Positions 28,905 to 42,641 of a stretch of 64,000 nucleotides of DNA are shown here, piece after piece; position 1 is the first letter of the stretch, and every line of letters starts with the position of its first letter. The stretch spans positions 15,953,384-16,017,383 of the forward strand of contig OX388317.1 of the NCBI GenBank assembly GCA_947579605.1, read 5' to 3'. Both the position numbers and the translations under genes were made by a program. Origin of the DNA: Athripsodes cinereus (taxonomy: Eukaryota > Arthropoda > Insecta > Trichoptera > Leptoceridae). The notes under the pieces were generated by a model. That model saw only the letters and a program-made list of their open reading frames with translations, made no database searches and had not been told where the DNA came from.

Positions 28905-31900
28905 GTGTATATTATATTCTTTCTAGGCATTTGCCAATTTAAATGAACCGCTAAGTCTCTTGGTACCATTGTTTTGTTTGTTTTTCACTCCACAATGCGG
29001 CTCAATTGATTACCTCATAACTTTTAAATGCGATGTGTGGTTTTTGAGCCATTATTTCTTTCAATGGTCTTTGCAACATCACAAATAATATTATGAACTT
29101 ATAAATTAATTTCAATATCAATGTCTTCAACACATCATTAAATTATTTTATTCTTCATTAAATTGTGTCAAAATAATATTCGATGTACTTGGCTTGTTAC
29201 AGATCAGTAAAATTGATTTTACAAATTCAATTGTTTGTGATTTCGCATTACGATTATTGTAAATAAACATTTATTGTATCCTTGTTTCAGTTCTTACATG
29301 CTGCACTGCGATCACAATATCTTCAAATGGAAATACACCCAGAGGAAAGATGCCTGCCATAAGTATGAAAGACATAGAATTTGGAGGATTCGTACCGATA
29401 AACCCTTACAAATCTTTGAGGGAAGAAAAGAAATATCTGCCAGAAGTCAAATTCTTTCCTGACGAGATCAGAGAAGTTGAAATAAATAAATTACCGAAGA
29501 AAAAAGAAGACACGATACTATCACAGGATAAAAGTATAAACTATTTGAATAATACAAAACTACCAGTAAATGAGAGGTACAGGAGATTGATACCTTACAT
29601 GACGTTCTATTTGGCTAATGATTTCAATTCTCCTCAAAAAGAAATATTCACTCCCAAACCTCAATTGCAAAATGTTGTGGTGCCCACTGGTGAAGGAGCA
29701 AATGGAAAACAAGTTTTACAATATACAAACATCCCTAAATATCAAGGGAATAGGTTGACTAATTTTAATATAGCCTCAGCATTTCCCTCTAAGATTGTCA
29801 AGGATTATTATCCGCAGAAAGCGATAAATACAAAATATCCCTCATATGAAGTCTACCCAAACAATATACAGAGTATTATGAGACCACCACAAAATACTTA
29901 CCAAAATGTCTATGATTACCAAAACCCCATCCCTGTACCTGTAAAAGTAAACTATGCCAAGCCAGATTCCTCAAGATATCAGTTTTATTCGAAACCTAAA
30001 TATTCAGAAAAACCTCAACAGTATAAACTCGTTCCTTATGAACAAACTCCACCAGTTCAAGTATCCAACATAAATGATGAAGATGTATTCGTACCAAAAG
30101 CAAATCCTTATTACAAGAAGCCTATTCCTGTTCCAGTGTCTGTTCCAAAAAATAATAACTATCAAGTTTACCAAACACCTCTTAAAGAGAGTTATAGTCC
30201 AGGAGAAAAAACTAGAAACGAAATATATTATTACACACCAGTACAAGACACTCAATATAATGAACCCAACAATATAGAATACACTTCGGAACCAACTTAT
30301 AGGTTCAAAAAACCATACAACTTAAGTCCAGTTACTGAGTCTGGATTTAAGCCCATGGTAAACACAGTTACTCCTACTCCAGCGACTAAATTTGTTTATA
30401 TCACATCTCCCAGTTATAAACAGTCATTGAAGAATCAAGAATATAAATATGTGACCACAGTCAAACCTAAACTGCAATATGAAGTTACAACAAAACAACC
30501 TGCACTAAGCACATACCCACAGAGCAATGAAGAATATGCTGATTTGTCACAAAATTATGGCCCTTCTGGAGAACAGTATGATCAGAATAACCTTGCACAA
30601 ATATTGAAAACACTTCAGGATGCCCATTCCTTACCACAGACAATAACAACAGATAATGTAGATTCATCTATTAAAACTTTAGTGCAGATTATAAACAATT
30701 TGAAGAGCAGTCATAGTCACGAGGAAGATACATCTGGGAGACCTATACTTGATTTTTCTACAACATACAGGCCTCCTACAGTTACCATTGGAAACAAACG
30801 TAAGCCACACTACAACTCAAGATACAAAGTGAGGCCAACATTGAAACCGGCAGTAGTCCATGAGTATCCACAACAAGACTTGGAAAGCGGTAAGACTTTA
30901 AATGTTCATTCTGTAACATCATGGGAAATCACTTACTGCGGGGGTGTTTGGGTTTATTGAAACCTCGGTTTCACCTTTCTCTTAAACAAACTAATGTTTA
31001 TTTATTTATTTATCAATGGCACTCTGCCCTTTAACAAGTATATAAATATGTTCTGCACTATCTAACCTTTAATAAAGTATTCAACATCTTTAATCGAAGA
31101 TATAATTACAAAATGCAAAATTTGATATTAAATTTATTTGTAGTAAACAAGTACAAATTTTGAAAATCTTCACCATTATTACTTATGTCCACAGTATTTC
31201 AAATGATTTGGTTGAACCTCTTTCATAATAGGTACATCATTCTCATGACACCAGGGTAATAGGAATGTTATGGGAAGATGTGATTTGATTGAATAGAGAA
31301 TCACTCTGAATAGAGAAGGTTAATTTCTGCCCTTTGCTTCCAAAAAGAGTGTAAATATAGTGAAAAGAGTTAGTTTTGCATATAAAATATGCATATGTAT
31401 TTCAGAGCACCAAGGAATTCAAGACATCCACAGCGACGAAAATGATTCACTGGATGATGAACGTGGAGGTACTCCTGGTAAGCCTGGAGTTGACTACCCA
31501 ACACTGGCCACTATTCCAAATACAGAATTTGACTGTAAATCACAAAGGTACAAAGGATTCTTTGGAGACCCAGAAACAAATTGTCAGGTAACAAATTAAG
31601 AAATTTTTATATGAGACATAATAGTTTCTTGTTCATTGAGATCCTAAAGATATTAATGTGCATTATTACACTTTCCTTCTAAACCCAAATTCTTTTTATT
31701 GTTTGTATGGTACTGACTTTTTATTACTTCATTTTAAATCATTTAATAAGATTAATAATTTTTATGGTTTAGTATTACTTACTATTGAACAACATAAAAC
31801 AATAAAACTTATTATTCATTTTATTAAGTAATTTTATTTTGTATTTTTTTCTCTCTTGGGTCACACTGTAATAGTTCCAGAGTTGTTGGAAGATATTACA

Positions 31901-32911
31901 AGAAACTTGCTCACAATGACATAGCTGATGAATTTCGTTACTTTCTAATGATTCATTTTGTAATCAATTTACAGCGAAAAATTGAATAAAATAAATATTT
32001 TTATTTAATTTGAAATAACTTTTTCAGGTGTGGCACTACTGCGACTTGAACGGAGGCAAGGCCTCATTCTTATGCCCCAATGGGACTATATTCAGTCAAG
32101 TGGCCCTCACATGTGACTGGTGGTTCAATGTCAAGTGTGATACAACAGCACAGCTCTATGTGCTTAATGAAAGGCTCTACAAATACATTCTGCCATATAC
32201 CCCTAAGTTCCCAGAGGACTACAGTGGTCCATTAGTTGACAAGTAAGTCGCCATTTATTTTTAATAGAAAGCTACTTTAACAAAATATTTTATTAATGAA
32301 CCTGTTAAGTTATGGAATATAATAGAACTTCAAATTCTTTTCCACATTGTTTTCCAGTGTCTTATAAAAGGAGGCAAGTTTGTAAAACTTTACTTACCAT
32401 CATGGTATATCCCACAAGTGGGGTAGCTAGTAGACTAGCTGCATGCAATAAACATGCAAGCTGTCCTCTCTGTGCCAATAAAAATTAAGAAATTCAGGAT
32501 GGCGGACCTCGTCGCTGAATTTAAAATGTGAAATGTCTTTATTTTATCGAACAACTGCCTTTTACAGGCCACTCAAAAACCTATGGAAAAGAGTGGGGAA
32601 CCAAGCTTTGCTAGGTGCTCCACGGGAAAAAGTGGAAATCTTATATTTCAAAGGCCAAATATTTAACTGTATTATAATGTTTTCATTTTAGATATTTAAG
32701 TATCAAATATAAAGAAATGGAAGAGGAAGAAGACTTAAAAAAGAAAGAAAAAGATGAAGAAGAAGCACAACAAAATGAAGAAAAAGAACAAGAATATTTA
32801 GGGGAAGAGACTGAGAGTAGTGTGGATTCAGAAAAAGTAGACGTCATTGAAATCAAAACTAGTGGAATGAGTGGCGCCTTGAGACCATACGAAAATAATA
32901 GAAAACGATAA
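28889..32911 (+). CDS. Secreted chitin-binding cuticular protein, CPAP1-like (5 exons)
   Basis: Proposed exons are 28889-28904, 29291-30889, 31406-31587, 32028-32242 and 32692-32911. All introns are GT-AG, the codon phases join, and the total is 2232 bases (743 residues). Exon 1 would encode only MKFIQ and splits the signal peptide, which continues ILTCCTAITI. Exon 2 gives a long, low-complexity region rich in Pro, Tyr, Lys and Gln, with PIPVPV repeats. Exons 3 and 4 together form one chitin-binding type 2 (CBM14) domain with six cysteines: FDCKS, ETNCQVWHYCDLNGG, SFLCPNG, LTCDWWFNVKC. The intron splits it right after the second cysteine. Exon 5 is Glu/Lys-rich. A single such domain in a secreted protein fits the CPAP1 family of cuticle proteins. 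Exons 2-5 are well supported; exon 1 is inferred from Kozak context (ACAACAATG), phase and the usual cuticle-gene layout. Confidence 0.82.
32398..32626 (+). repeat. Interspersed repeat family A, copy in last intron of the CPAP1-like gene
   Basis: Matches 27816-28043 in order and orientation. It fills about half of the 449-bp intron (32243-32691) without touching the splice sites. Confidence 0.7.
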
Positions 32912-32946
32912 TGGTCATTAAATTATTATCTAATTTTGTGTACATA

Positions 32947-32952
32947 AATAAA
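32947..32952 (+). terminator. Poly(A) signal of the CPAP1-like gene
   Basis: AATAAA, 36 bases after the stop codon; the first such signal downstream of the coding region. Confidence 0.6.
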
Positions 32953-33282
32953 TTTCTTGGTGCAGAGTGACTCAATTGTCAGTGATATTATAAAATGCAA
33001 TAAGTGATTATAGTGATGCTTTTATGGGGTTCTGTAAAAGAGCAAGTAATAAGAAAAGGATGACGAGGGCAAAAAAATACCACTCCAAAAGTTTTGTTAC
33101 TTATTTCTCTTATATGAAGTTAGCTATATTGACCAAAGATATTTTATGTAAAAAGACCGTAGACTTCCTTGACAAAATGTGACACCTAAGAGTTATTTTT
33201 AAAAAGCTGTCCTTTTATAACACATGGTTGTGCTATTATATAACTCCTATAGTTATATGATTTTATTATGTAATTTGCACAA

Positions 33283-33375
33283 GAGATCCACGGTTCGATC
33301 CCAGGTGCCACTGTGGAAGGTGTATAAAGTTGTATTTGGGTTTATAACAAAAACCCAGATACATCTTTAAAAAAA
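33283..33375 (+). repeat. SINE fragment with box B
   Basis: Begins near the tRNA-like box B (GGTTCGATCCC at 33292-33302), then CAGGTGCCACTGTGGAAGG, TGTATAAAGTTGTATTTGGG, TTTATAACAAAAACC and an A-rich end. Same family as 17876-18050 and lacking box A. Confidence 0.6.
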
Positions 33376-33450
33376 TATGTTACAAAAGGACACCACAGTA
33401 ACAGTTACTATCTCACATGCTACTCTTTATTTTCACACACGAATTTGGGC

Positions 33451-33592
33451 CGTAGACAAACCGTACTTAGGGATCGACTACTGGCAAACTTTTCGACAAT
33501 GTACCTACATGTACCATGTAATTATGCGTTATTGTTGCAGTTATAGTCAAAAATTCGTTTGTAGTCGATCGCCAAGTAGGGTTTGTCTAGGG
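33451..33592. repeat. Small foldback element
   Basis: Left arm 33451-33482 and right arm 33561-33592 are inverted copies (CGTAGACAAACC...GGATCGACTAC against its complement) with about four mismatches. Weaker pairing continues inward for about 15 bases. The loop is about 50-78 bases. No ORF is supported. Confidence 0.5.
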
Positions 33593-35524
33593 GGTCTAAT
33601 GCGACGCAGGAATGTATATTTTTGCTTGGATTTGGTCAAAGTGTGCATATTGGCATTTGTAAATTGGCAGACTGCAGCTAACTTCATGGGAGAATTTATT
33701 ACTAAAAAAAATGTTCAGCTCATTGTATCGCCAGTTTAATAATAGAAATAGCATCACTGCCATCTTACTTGTTCTTTAGGTTGTTTAGTAAGAAAATTCA
33801 TAGATATTTTTTACAACAAACATGTTTAGAATGTTTACTATTTATCTATTGTTTAACTAGATTTGGGCACAACCCGCAGATAATAACACCAGTCAGATAT
33901 CTCGATGGGTGAACCATGTTTACACAATCTAATCAAGATATCTGATTTTTAGGGATCTTCTTTGAGAATACTTTTAATTTCTTCCATGAGTCATTTTTAC
34001 TATAATATCATAGAAGCAATCAACATTTACATTCAGAATTTTCAGTCAACTGAGTGAGCCCTTTTGATGTAATTTTTAATGTTCTCATATTCATACTATG
34101 AAATAGTAAACTGGCAAATAAGCTCTTCTATGACGTAGGTAATCTAATTTGAAGGTGCAGTAATTATAGATGACATTATTCTGTTGAATATGAAAATTCT
34201 CAATTTTAGATGTGAAGACTAAATTTGTCATCAGTTCTCATTTACTGAGGATTGAGACTGCCATTATTGTGGATGAGCATGAATTTGAAAAAAAAAGCTT
34301 TTGATAAAGTCCAACAGTTGGTGAATAAACGACGCATGAATTAAATTATTATTAATGTATATTAAACCATTTTCATGTTCAGTATTTTATAATGTAATAG
34401 TTCATATCACTCCATGACAAAACACCTTTCTATAAAGTTTTGCCATTAAACATTTATTATAATCTTTTAGTGGATAATTATGAATTAGCATGTACTTACA
34501 TATAATGACATGTTACTATTTGTTTAAGTATTTATTTATTAAATTCTCATAGAAGTAAGGAAACTTGTTTAGTTAAAATGGACAATTTTGTAATTTCATT
34601 GAAATAAATATATTATTTAAGTAATTTTATGTAAACTAGCTACGGTACCCTTACTTATATAGTGGTGTAGTGTAATTGAGAACTAAAATAATCATAATGC
34701 TAGATAAATTGTGACTCCTAGATGCATTATGAAAATTGAAATACACAATATACAATTAATTATTTATTGATACAATTTCTATAATGAAATCTAGCCTTTA
34801 ACAGTTTATTAATAATGTTCATTATCTGTTGAAAATTTTATTCCTTGATGAAAAGCTAGAAGTGCTATGGTGAACACAATTCACAAACAATGTAGAAACC
34901 ATTGTCTTTTATAAACAATTTATTAACATTAAATTTGATAAAGAAATATTGAACTTTTGAAAATTGCAAACATCCAATACACATGAATTCTTCAAGTTAA
35001 GTATTTTTTGATACATTATTCTTCTTCTAATCAATGAATAAGATCATTCAATAATATTTTCATAGAGAATTAATCAAGTGCCAATATTAATATATTGTAT
35101 AATTTATAATGATAAGTTTCATAATTTCTCTCATCCTCCCAATGTTTCAGGGAGGAAGAGTTATATGTCGAACCCGTCCTGTTTCCTATTTTTATATTAT
35201 TGTCTAGTCAACTAATGTTGAATATTATTAACTTTCAAATTTTTTATAATTAATATACTTCATATTGTTATTTACACTCTGAAATTCATACTTACGTCAA
35301 CAAGATAAGTATTTTTCCTTACTTTTTTCTACAATATATGAGATAATTATGTGATATCCATCTGTCTTTTTGATGTGCTCTATTTTTGAGGTTATTTCTG
35401 GAGGCCTTTAGTATGTATTATCTAAATAATATGTCCGTTAGCGCAGAGAGCTGGGACTCGCTAATATGCTAACTGAAGGAGGACGGCTTTAGCTGATTGT
35501 TTTCTGGACATACTAGTATTATTA

Positions 35525-35733
35525 TATCGTCGCTGCATGCACAATTTGACTTATGTGAGCGCGCGATGCAAAACTACAACGCTGCAAATGCCGCACGAGT
35601 ACGAACGCATTTTATCACTTGTGGATATTATAATTAAGTAATAAAATGCGTTCTTACTCGTGCGGCACTTGTAGCGTTGTAGTTTTGCATCCCGCGCTCA
35701 CATAAGTCAAATTATGCATGCAGCGACGATATA
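35525..35733. repeat. Long hairpin foldback element
   Basis: Arms of about 90 bases, 35525-35615 and 35641-35733, pair nearly perfectly (outer ends TATCGTCGCTGCATGC, inner ends GAACGCATTTTAT) around a 25-base loop. Only a handful of substitutions separate the arms. The minus-strand frame crossing it is an artefact of the palindrome. Confidence 0.8.
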
Positions 35734-36194
35734 CAGATATTGATCGGTGGGATATACTGTGGTGATAAATGGCTCCCATAACATTTATGCCTGTAATAAA
35801 ATACATCAATGTAAATAAATAGATCTTAAACATTTTAGTGATCTTGTATCTTCCAAAAGTGAAAAGATTGAGTAACAAATATCCAAATTTTCAATATACA
35901 ATTTGATGTGGGATAACAAATTAATGACAATAATGAATGAAGTAAAAGTACAGTGTTTTTTAAACCAAATATTTCACTTTAATAAAAAAATATACATAGA
36001 GATTGAAATGTACAGATTTTATATAGTGCATGAAGATTAATTTTTAATGTTATTATAGTGATGTATTAATGAAGGAAACAAAACAATTACAACTTAAAAT
36101 GTTCATACAGATGTGTTAGCAATTCTGCAATCCGTTGACAAAGTTAAGAGTTTATTTAGTATTCAGACCCAGTGCTGACAGAGAATACATGACA

Positions 36195-36345
36195 TTTTCA
36201 AATATTCAAATTCAAATATATTTATTAATTGATAATTACACAATTTACAACAACAATCATTTACTTATAATTATACAGTAAGCAAAACAATTCATTCCCT
36301 CAAATATGAGCAGAGCTCGTGCTTTGAGGGATTAAATGCATCATT
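36195..36345 (-). repeat. Retroelement 3' tail fragment
   Basis: On the minus strand it ends ATTAATAAATATATTTGAAT followed by TTGAATATTTGAA, a typical simple tail of a non-LTR element. The body has a short hairpin: CCCTCAAA (about 36298) with TTTGAGGG (about 36325). No ORF. Confidence 0.4.
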
Positions 36346-39300
36346 TAAATGCATCATAGATATTTCAATGTTTAATTTTCATATGACAAATGTTTCATCA
36401 CTCTTTATCTGTTAGCACTAAGTAATACATTAAACATTATTCGTGGATGTCAGAATCACAAATAGCAATTGTTTACGGTTTATTAATTTTTTTGTATTTA
36501 TAGTTACAGTTGTAAGAAATAAGTGAGGTATTAATTAACACCTATTACAATTTATTTCAAAAACATTTAGACATTTGCTAGCTACACATCAAAACATTTA
36601 TGTTGAACAACGAGACATTAAAAAGGAAACATTGATAATAATTATAATACCTTAGAGAAAAATACTTATTTTGAAATGATGAATATCAAAAGAAAATATG
36701 TATAACGTTACATGAGATGAATTCTTAGTGAAACAGTAAAATATTTGGTAATTAAGTACGTATGTGTGCATATTTTGTTGCAGAATTTATAAAAAATAAT
36801 GTGACGTAAAATTGACAAAAATGTTATTCAATGCTTTTGTGTTCAAACGATCAGATATTAGCACCATTCAATGTAGAGCTTAGATCAGTTTTCTCATGTA
36901 TTTTTGATTATGAGTTTCAAGACTTTTATTATTCCATGATGGCAACTCTAATACACCTAACCTAATTCAGGTTGTATTTCATAGATAAACATTCCATATA
37001 ATTATGTTATCTAGCACAAGGCAATGAAATAACTTGTAAGAAAAATGGGAATCAATAAAAACTTGTATGAATTCTAAGCAATACATGTACAATATCTTAC
37101 AAATGTTTTTATTACACAACTGCTTATTATTTATTAAATCTTAAATATTATTATTCCTAATAATTATTTACATAATAAACAATTGAATTATTTTATACAT
37201 TAAATAATTTGGTTCTTTTATAAAATAAACACTATTTGATTTTGATGCTTGCATTTTTTTTTTATTGAGATTTTTGCGATGTAAACACATGAGTTAGTAA
37301 ATGTTTATAGATTTCGTCTAATGAAAATAATACCTGAGGCTATTACGTATCTCAATCAACCAATGATTTGAATAAATATTTTACAAACCTTTACCTTTCG
37401 CCCAGCTCACGTATTTTCACAGAAGACTGAAATTTCAACCAATATTACAAAACATAACCACGAATTTTATCTACCAAGCAAAACCTGACATTTAATGTCA
37501 GTGTTGCTAGATTACAAAAAGATTTGATATTAATTTTTATAGCTGTTGATAACTCGATCAAGCTTGGAAGTACCTATTTCCTGGTAAAATGCTTAAGAAA
37601 ATGGTATAATGACTTGTACACGCATTGAACGAAAAGTTGAAAGAAGTGATCTTATCCTCACTGAATATTTAATTCCTAACTTCAATACTAGGAAATTTCC
37701 TGTACTTTTTAAAAAATTATCTACTTCTATAAATATTTTTCATCATCTGATTAATAGTAATGTATACTTTATGCATAGTATATCTCAGAATGTGGGGTTA
37801 CCATCGAATATCAAAGAAGACTGAACTTCGAAAGTTAAGTAAAATCGCATACAATCTGATTGTAGCATACAAGCTAGTAGTAAAAAATATTTAAAAAAAA
37901 GTTTATTTGCCCAAATTCTTTTAGCAAATGGAGAGTGTCGGGAGTTAAAAATATGCATACCAATTTTCTAAAATCAAGAACTTAAGAGTTTGCAGTCAAA
38001 AGACACTTGGCGGAAGCTGCCCTTCCCTGCCACTCAAGGAGGTGGGCCTCTTAGAAAAATCCTGGTTACATTCTTGAACATTAGCACCATTTGGTATGGT
38101 ATTCACAAACCTGTACCTTCATACATGGAATTAAGGTAAATAAAAATAAAATGTTAACATGAACTAAAACCTGGCTCAGTGTTTGATTATTGCACATATA
38201 TTGGTTGAGTAGATGTAATAAAGAAACTGTAAATAAGTGGAAAGTATAGTTTATTTTCTTCTTGAAAGCTAGTGGTATAATAATAATATAATTAACATTG
38301 TATAATAATATATATATATTTATAACATTTATTTCAGTTGGCTTCAAGAAATATATAAATATTATTATTTACAAGAAATATTCCCAATTTAGTTTCAAGT
38401 CTTCATACTAAGTCTTCCTCATGATATTTTTAATATACTTTATTTCTATAGTTTTTTTTCATTTTATCTACATTAAAACAATAAAAACATTGTGAAGGAT
38501 TAAAAAAAAACATTTCTAAAGAATAAGTTTCAAAGTGAGAAGCACTACCACAATTAAATTTAATAATATTTTTTTGAGAAAGAAATTATATGTTGTACGA
38601 TTGATTATAAAGACCAACTATTTATCCCATTCCTTAATTTCTGAAATTTTTTAATTTCTACTTTAAGTGCTGTAAACTCAAATGTATATTTGATGATAAA
38701 GTTTGTTTCGACAACTGAAATAAACTACTAAAAATAAATAAGGATATTTTTATATATAGAAATAGTTTCTGTGCATGAAAACCTAAGTAATTATAAGAAA
38801 ACAATTGAAATAGTTATCAGCTTCTAGTAGAAGCTGGTTAAGTGAAAAAGAAATAGACATTTAACATTATATAGCTAAGTATCAAAATCGATCAACCAGT
38901 TGTGTTTATTAACAACCCAACAAAAAAAAACTATTGAGATGACTGTGTTATCTCGAAAAATTTTACCAACAAGGGCTAAAAATCTCATTCCAAATTTATT
39001 GAGTTAAATGTCTGAAACAAAGATAGCTATAATAGCATTCATCCACATAGCATTTGTTAGATTGCCGCTAACTTCATAGGAGAATCACAACTCTAAAAAT
39101 TCTGGGTGAGAAAGGAAAAAGCTGGAACAAAAAACACTCCTTCACAGGACAGCCAAAACAAAATCCTTGTGGCTTTGTTTAACACGAAATATACGGTGTC
39201 TAATGTGCAAATATCGACTCAATCTTTTTTACCACGACACTTGACCAGTGGATTGATTAGACTAGATTTGGTGATGAGTCGATTCAACTTTTCCTTTTGC

Positions 39301-42300
39301 ACACAGAATTCGCCTCAGCTTACAACAGGTAAAATAATAGAGATAGCATCTCGACGATTTCACATGTTTTTTTATTCTTTCTATTTGTATACTTACACTT
39401 TAAACTCTCAATCCCGTATGTAGTTCCACATGTGGTTTCATTTCCACGCACTGGGTGCGAATCAAATCAACAGTAGTATACTTACCTTTAAGATATTAAT
39501 TCTCACCTACTACAAAAATGAATACAAATATTTCATGATAAATGTTCCCATCTTTTTGGCTGACACATAATTTCATACATAAATACTTCATAATAAAATT
39601 ATCTCATTCCGATCTTTACATGGCAACACTATATGTGCTCTCTTAGACAATACGATTAATTTATTACATTACATTTTACATAAACTTTAATAATTGGTTG
39701 TATAAATCTCTTATAAATTTAAATTTAACAAATCATCCACAATCCATTTAAAACCAAATGAGACGTGGTTGCTTTTATAAACAATTGTTTTTCAAAATAA
39801 TAAATTAGTAGTAAATTAATAATATGGAAGTATCAAATCAATAAAAAAATGTTTCAATAATAATTATTAATGAAAAGGAGATCATAACATGGACTAAATT
39901 GTTTTTAGAGTCAACAGGAATATGTCGAGATAAATGTAGATAATCCCATACAATATTCCCTGACAAAACAAACATTAATGAGACTTCTTAAGTCTGTAAT
40001 ACCAAAATATCTCACAGCCGACTTTGTAATAATATCACGATAAGTATACAAACCAATCAGTACAAGTAGTGATGTTGAGTTAATTAATTAATCTAATAAT
40101 ATCGTAACATAAAATGGTAATTCTTAATAATTGCACAACCACACATATAAAATAGTTACAATAATCATAATAATATTATACAAGAAATCTTAGTTGCAAT
40201 TGTGCACAGATACACAATTCACTTGTATAACAAAAATATACATTTATAAGATATAAAACAAAACATGGTAGAGTAGGTATATTCAAAATTTAATTATCTT
40301 TGTGCTCAGATACACAATAAATACTCGATGTCACTTTACTGCTAAACATTTTTAAGACCATTTTCAGTTCAACATAACTGTCAAATTTTTGTCAAAAGTT
40401 GAGGGAACGTGAAAGCATAAATTTTAGCGCCGACAGATAATGTACATGTTGGTATTTTTCAATATACTCAGCCAATGTGTCATTACTTTCAAATTGTTTG
40501 AATTATTTGCATTTCTTCAGTAAACTTCAAAAATATATTCTTACGTTTTTTACAGAAGATATCAATTATAGTAGATAATTATTAAATTCGGATTATTTTT
40601 GTCTAATATGTTTTGAAGGATAGTACTAATGATTAAATTAACAAACAAATGAAGTAAATAATAATAATAATAACAATGATATTATTACTTAATTGAGTAA
40701 AACATGAACAACATAAAATAATTTCAATGATAGAGTAGAATGATAAAAATCACAACGTGTGAGATCATAGGTATTATAATATGTGTGGTTTATTAAGTCA
40801 ACCACACAGGGCTGTTGAGTTGGAAAATTTCAGTCAATTTAAAGCAACTAAAACTAAAACATTTCTAAATAAAATTATATATTACAATATTAAAAAACAT
40901 CAACAAAATAGAGTACTGATGTCTTCTTTAAATGCATGAGACAACTCAAAATAAAATGATTATTGTAAGTGCACACCAAATATGAGCTGTATGACATTTT
41001 CAAAATTTTGACAATCTTGAAAACAGAGTTCATTACTATAATTATAATTAAAAATTTAACAATAAAAACCGATGTTACAAATTGCCCATATTTGACGTGC
41101 AGTTAAAATATTATAGGATAAAAATCCTCAATGTATAATTCAAAACATCCATTCAATATTATGATTGATAAACGAACTATGTTATAATATAACAGATAAA
41201 CATTATTAATTTTAATTAGTGATTTCTTACCACATTTATAAAAATAGTACTTAGATTTCCTAATAATCAACATCCATTTCTTGATTTAATGTTAAAAATA
41301 ATAAGTATTATAATAATAAAAATAGACATTCATCTTAAATCTATTAATATTATAGTATAGTATATTATATAGCACACTGATTATATATTCAACTTAACTT
41401 TATATTAAGCATACAAATAGCTGGCAAATGCATTTTAATTAACTTATTTACAAACAATTAGGGGAAATTAGAGGTGTGTTTTATTATATTATTGTGGAAA
41501 AAGAATTATCCTTTTAAATAAACAGTTTTAAATGTAATTAAATTATTGATGACAAGTTTATTTGATTTTAATAAGAACAAGTCTACAGCTGTACTTAAAG
41601 AAAATATTTAGACATGGCCAACTAAACATATATAAAGTTAACCCTGAATAAATGTACGTTTAACATAAAGTTGGCACACTCCTAATCTCTGTTTAAACTG
41701 ACTTAGTCAGGTTTAACAGCTGTTGAGTACAGCTAGAAACTTTATTCCAAGAAAGACATAGTCATCTTTGAATCATTTGTTTAATATGTTATAATACCCT
41801 TGTGATGGGTTTTGAATATTACAGCAATGGTTACAAAAACTATATTATGCATATATATATATAACAAAGTAATAAAACAATAAAAGCTTATAATCAAAGA
41901 GATCAACAGTAATTTTTCCATCAAGTATTATTTATTTATTAATAAATGAAAGCAACATTGACTTAATATTTCATTAGGCACTAACATCAACAAATAATAA
42001 CAACATCATCGTACACTAATAGCAGTTTTAGTGCTTTACATTATTTATATATCTTTAATTATAATTGATAATATTATTAAGCAATACAACCTGTCATCAA
42101 TCGAGAAAACAAAAGTTTTATGAGATCAAAGTTATATAATATATATTGTTTAATTATATTATATACTGATGGAAATAATCAACTGAAATCACAATTTAAA
42201 ACAATGGTTGAGTGAATTGATTAGAGCTCAAACAATTAAGAATAAAATAAAATATGTTATAACTTATACGCTGTGATGCAATAGTATGTAGTACAATATG

Positions 42301-42414
42301 TTGTGATGTGATGTGATGTGGGAGTAGCAATATGTCTTTTACATTTATCACACTTACCTGGTACGAAAACACTTATAAGTAGTAAATAGAACAGTCTTTT
42401 CTTTTACTTAATAA

Positions 42415-42641
42415 TTATTGTTTAAGAAGTCTGCTGGCGTGCTTGGCACGTAAATGAGATCGCAAGGTGTCGATACGGCTATAGGTAGCCGGGCAGTACG
42501 GGCACAGAGAACGTTGAGGAGTGTGACTGTGGAAATGATGCCATCGGTTGGATACTTCTTTACCGCATGTCCTGCATCTCCACAATGTAGAGCTGTCTGT
42601 TGTAGCCGTAAACATGCTGTGATACGATGAGCTATTCATCT
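42415..42641 (-). CDS. lola: lola-type alternative terminal exon with two C2H2 fingers (left-most)
   Basis: The exon starts at 42641, after the acceptor TTTACAG, with two bases (AG) that finish a split codon, then ATGAATAGC. It encodes about 74 residues and ends in TAA at 42415-42417. Two zinc fingers: CRTCGKEVSNRWHHFHSH, then CPYCPATYSRIDTLRSHLRAKH. A spaced finger pair in one terminal exon is the hallmark of lola isoforms, in which a shared BTB part is spliced to alternative DNA-binding ends. The shared exon is at 59824-59923, about 17 kb upstream, and its 1-base overhang fits this acceptor. The product is a nuclear transcription factor isoform; its DNA targets cannot be read from sequence. 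Confidence 0.8.

Larger units (their letters stand above)
32953..42414. other. Gene-poor AT-rich intergenic region
   Basis: About 9.5 kb with no ORF that looks coding; those present are short and have no domain signal. It holds a SINE fragment (33283-33375), two foldback elements (33451-33592, 35525-35733) and a retroelement tail (36195-36345), listed separately. The left part should contain the 3' untranslated region of the last lola exon (just left of 42415). I see nothing else I can support. Confidence 0.55.

Noticed and set aside
33377..33739. Plus-strand frame of 120 codons
   Set aside because: Covers the foldback element and has no recognisable domain; a short stretch shared with about 39040-39090 suggests repeat sequence.
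35430..35515. Possible structured RNA closed by ATGTCC and GGACAT
   Set aside because: Only the closing six bases pair clearly, and no tRNA boxes or known RNA family were recognised.
35654..35878. Minus-strand frame of 74 codons
   Set aside because: Runs through the right arm of a palindrome; no homology signal.
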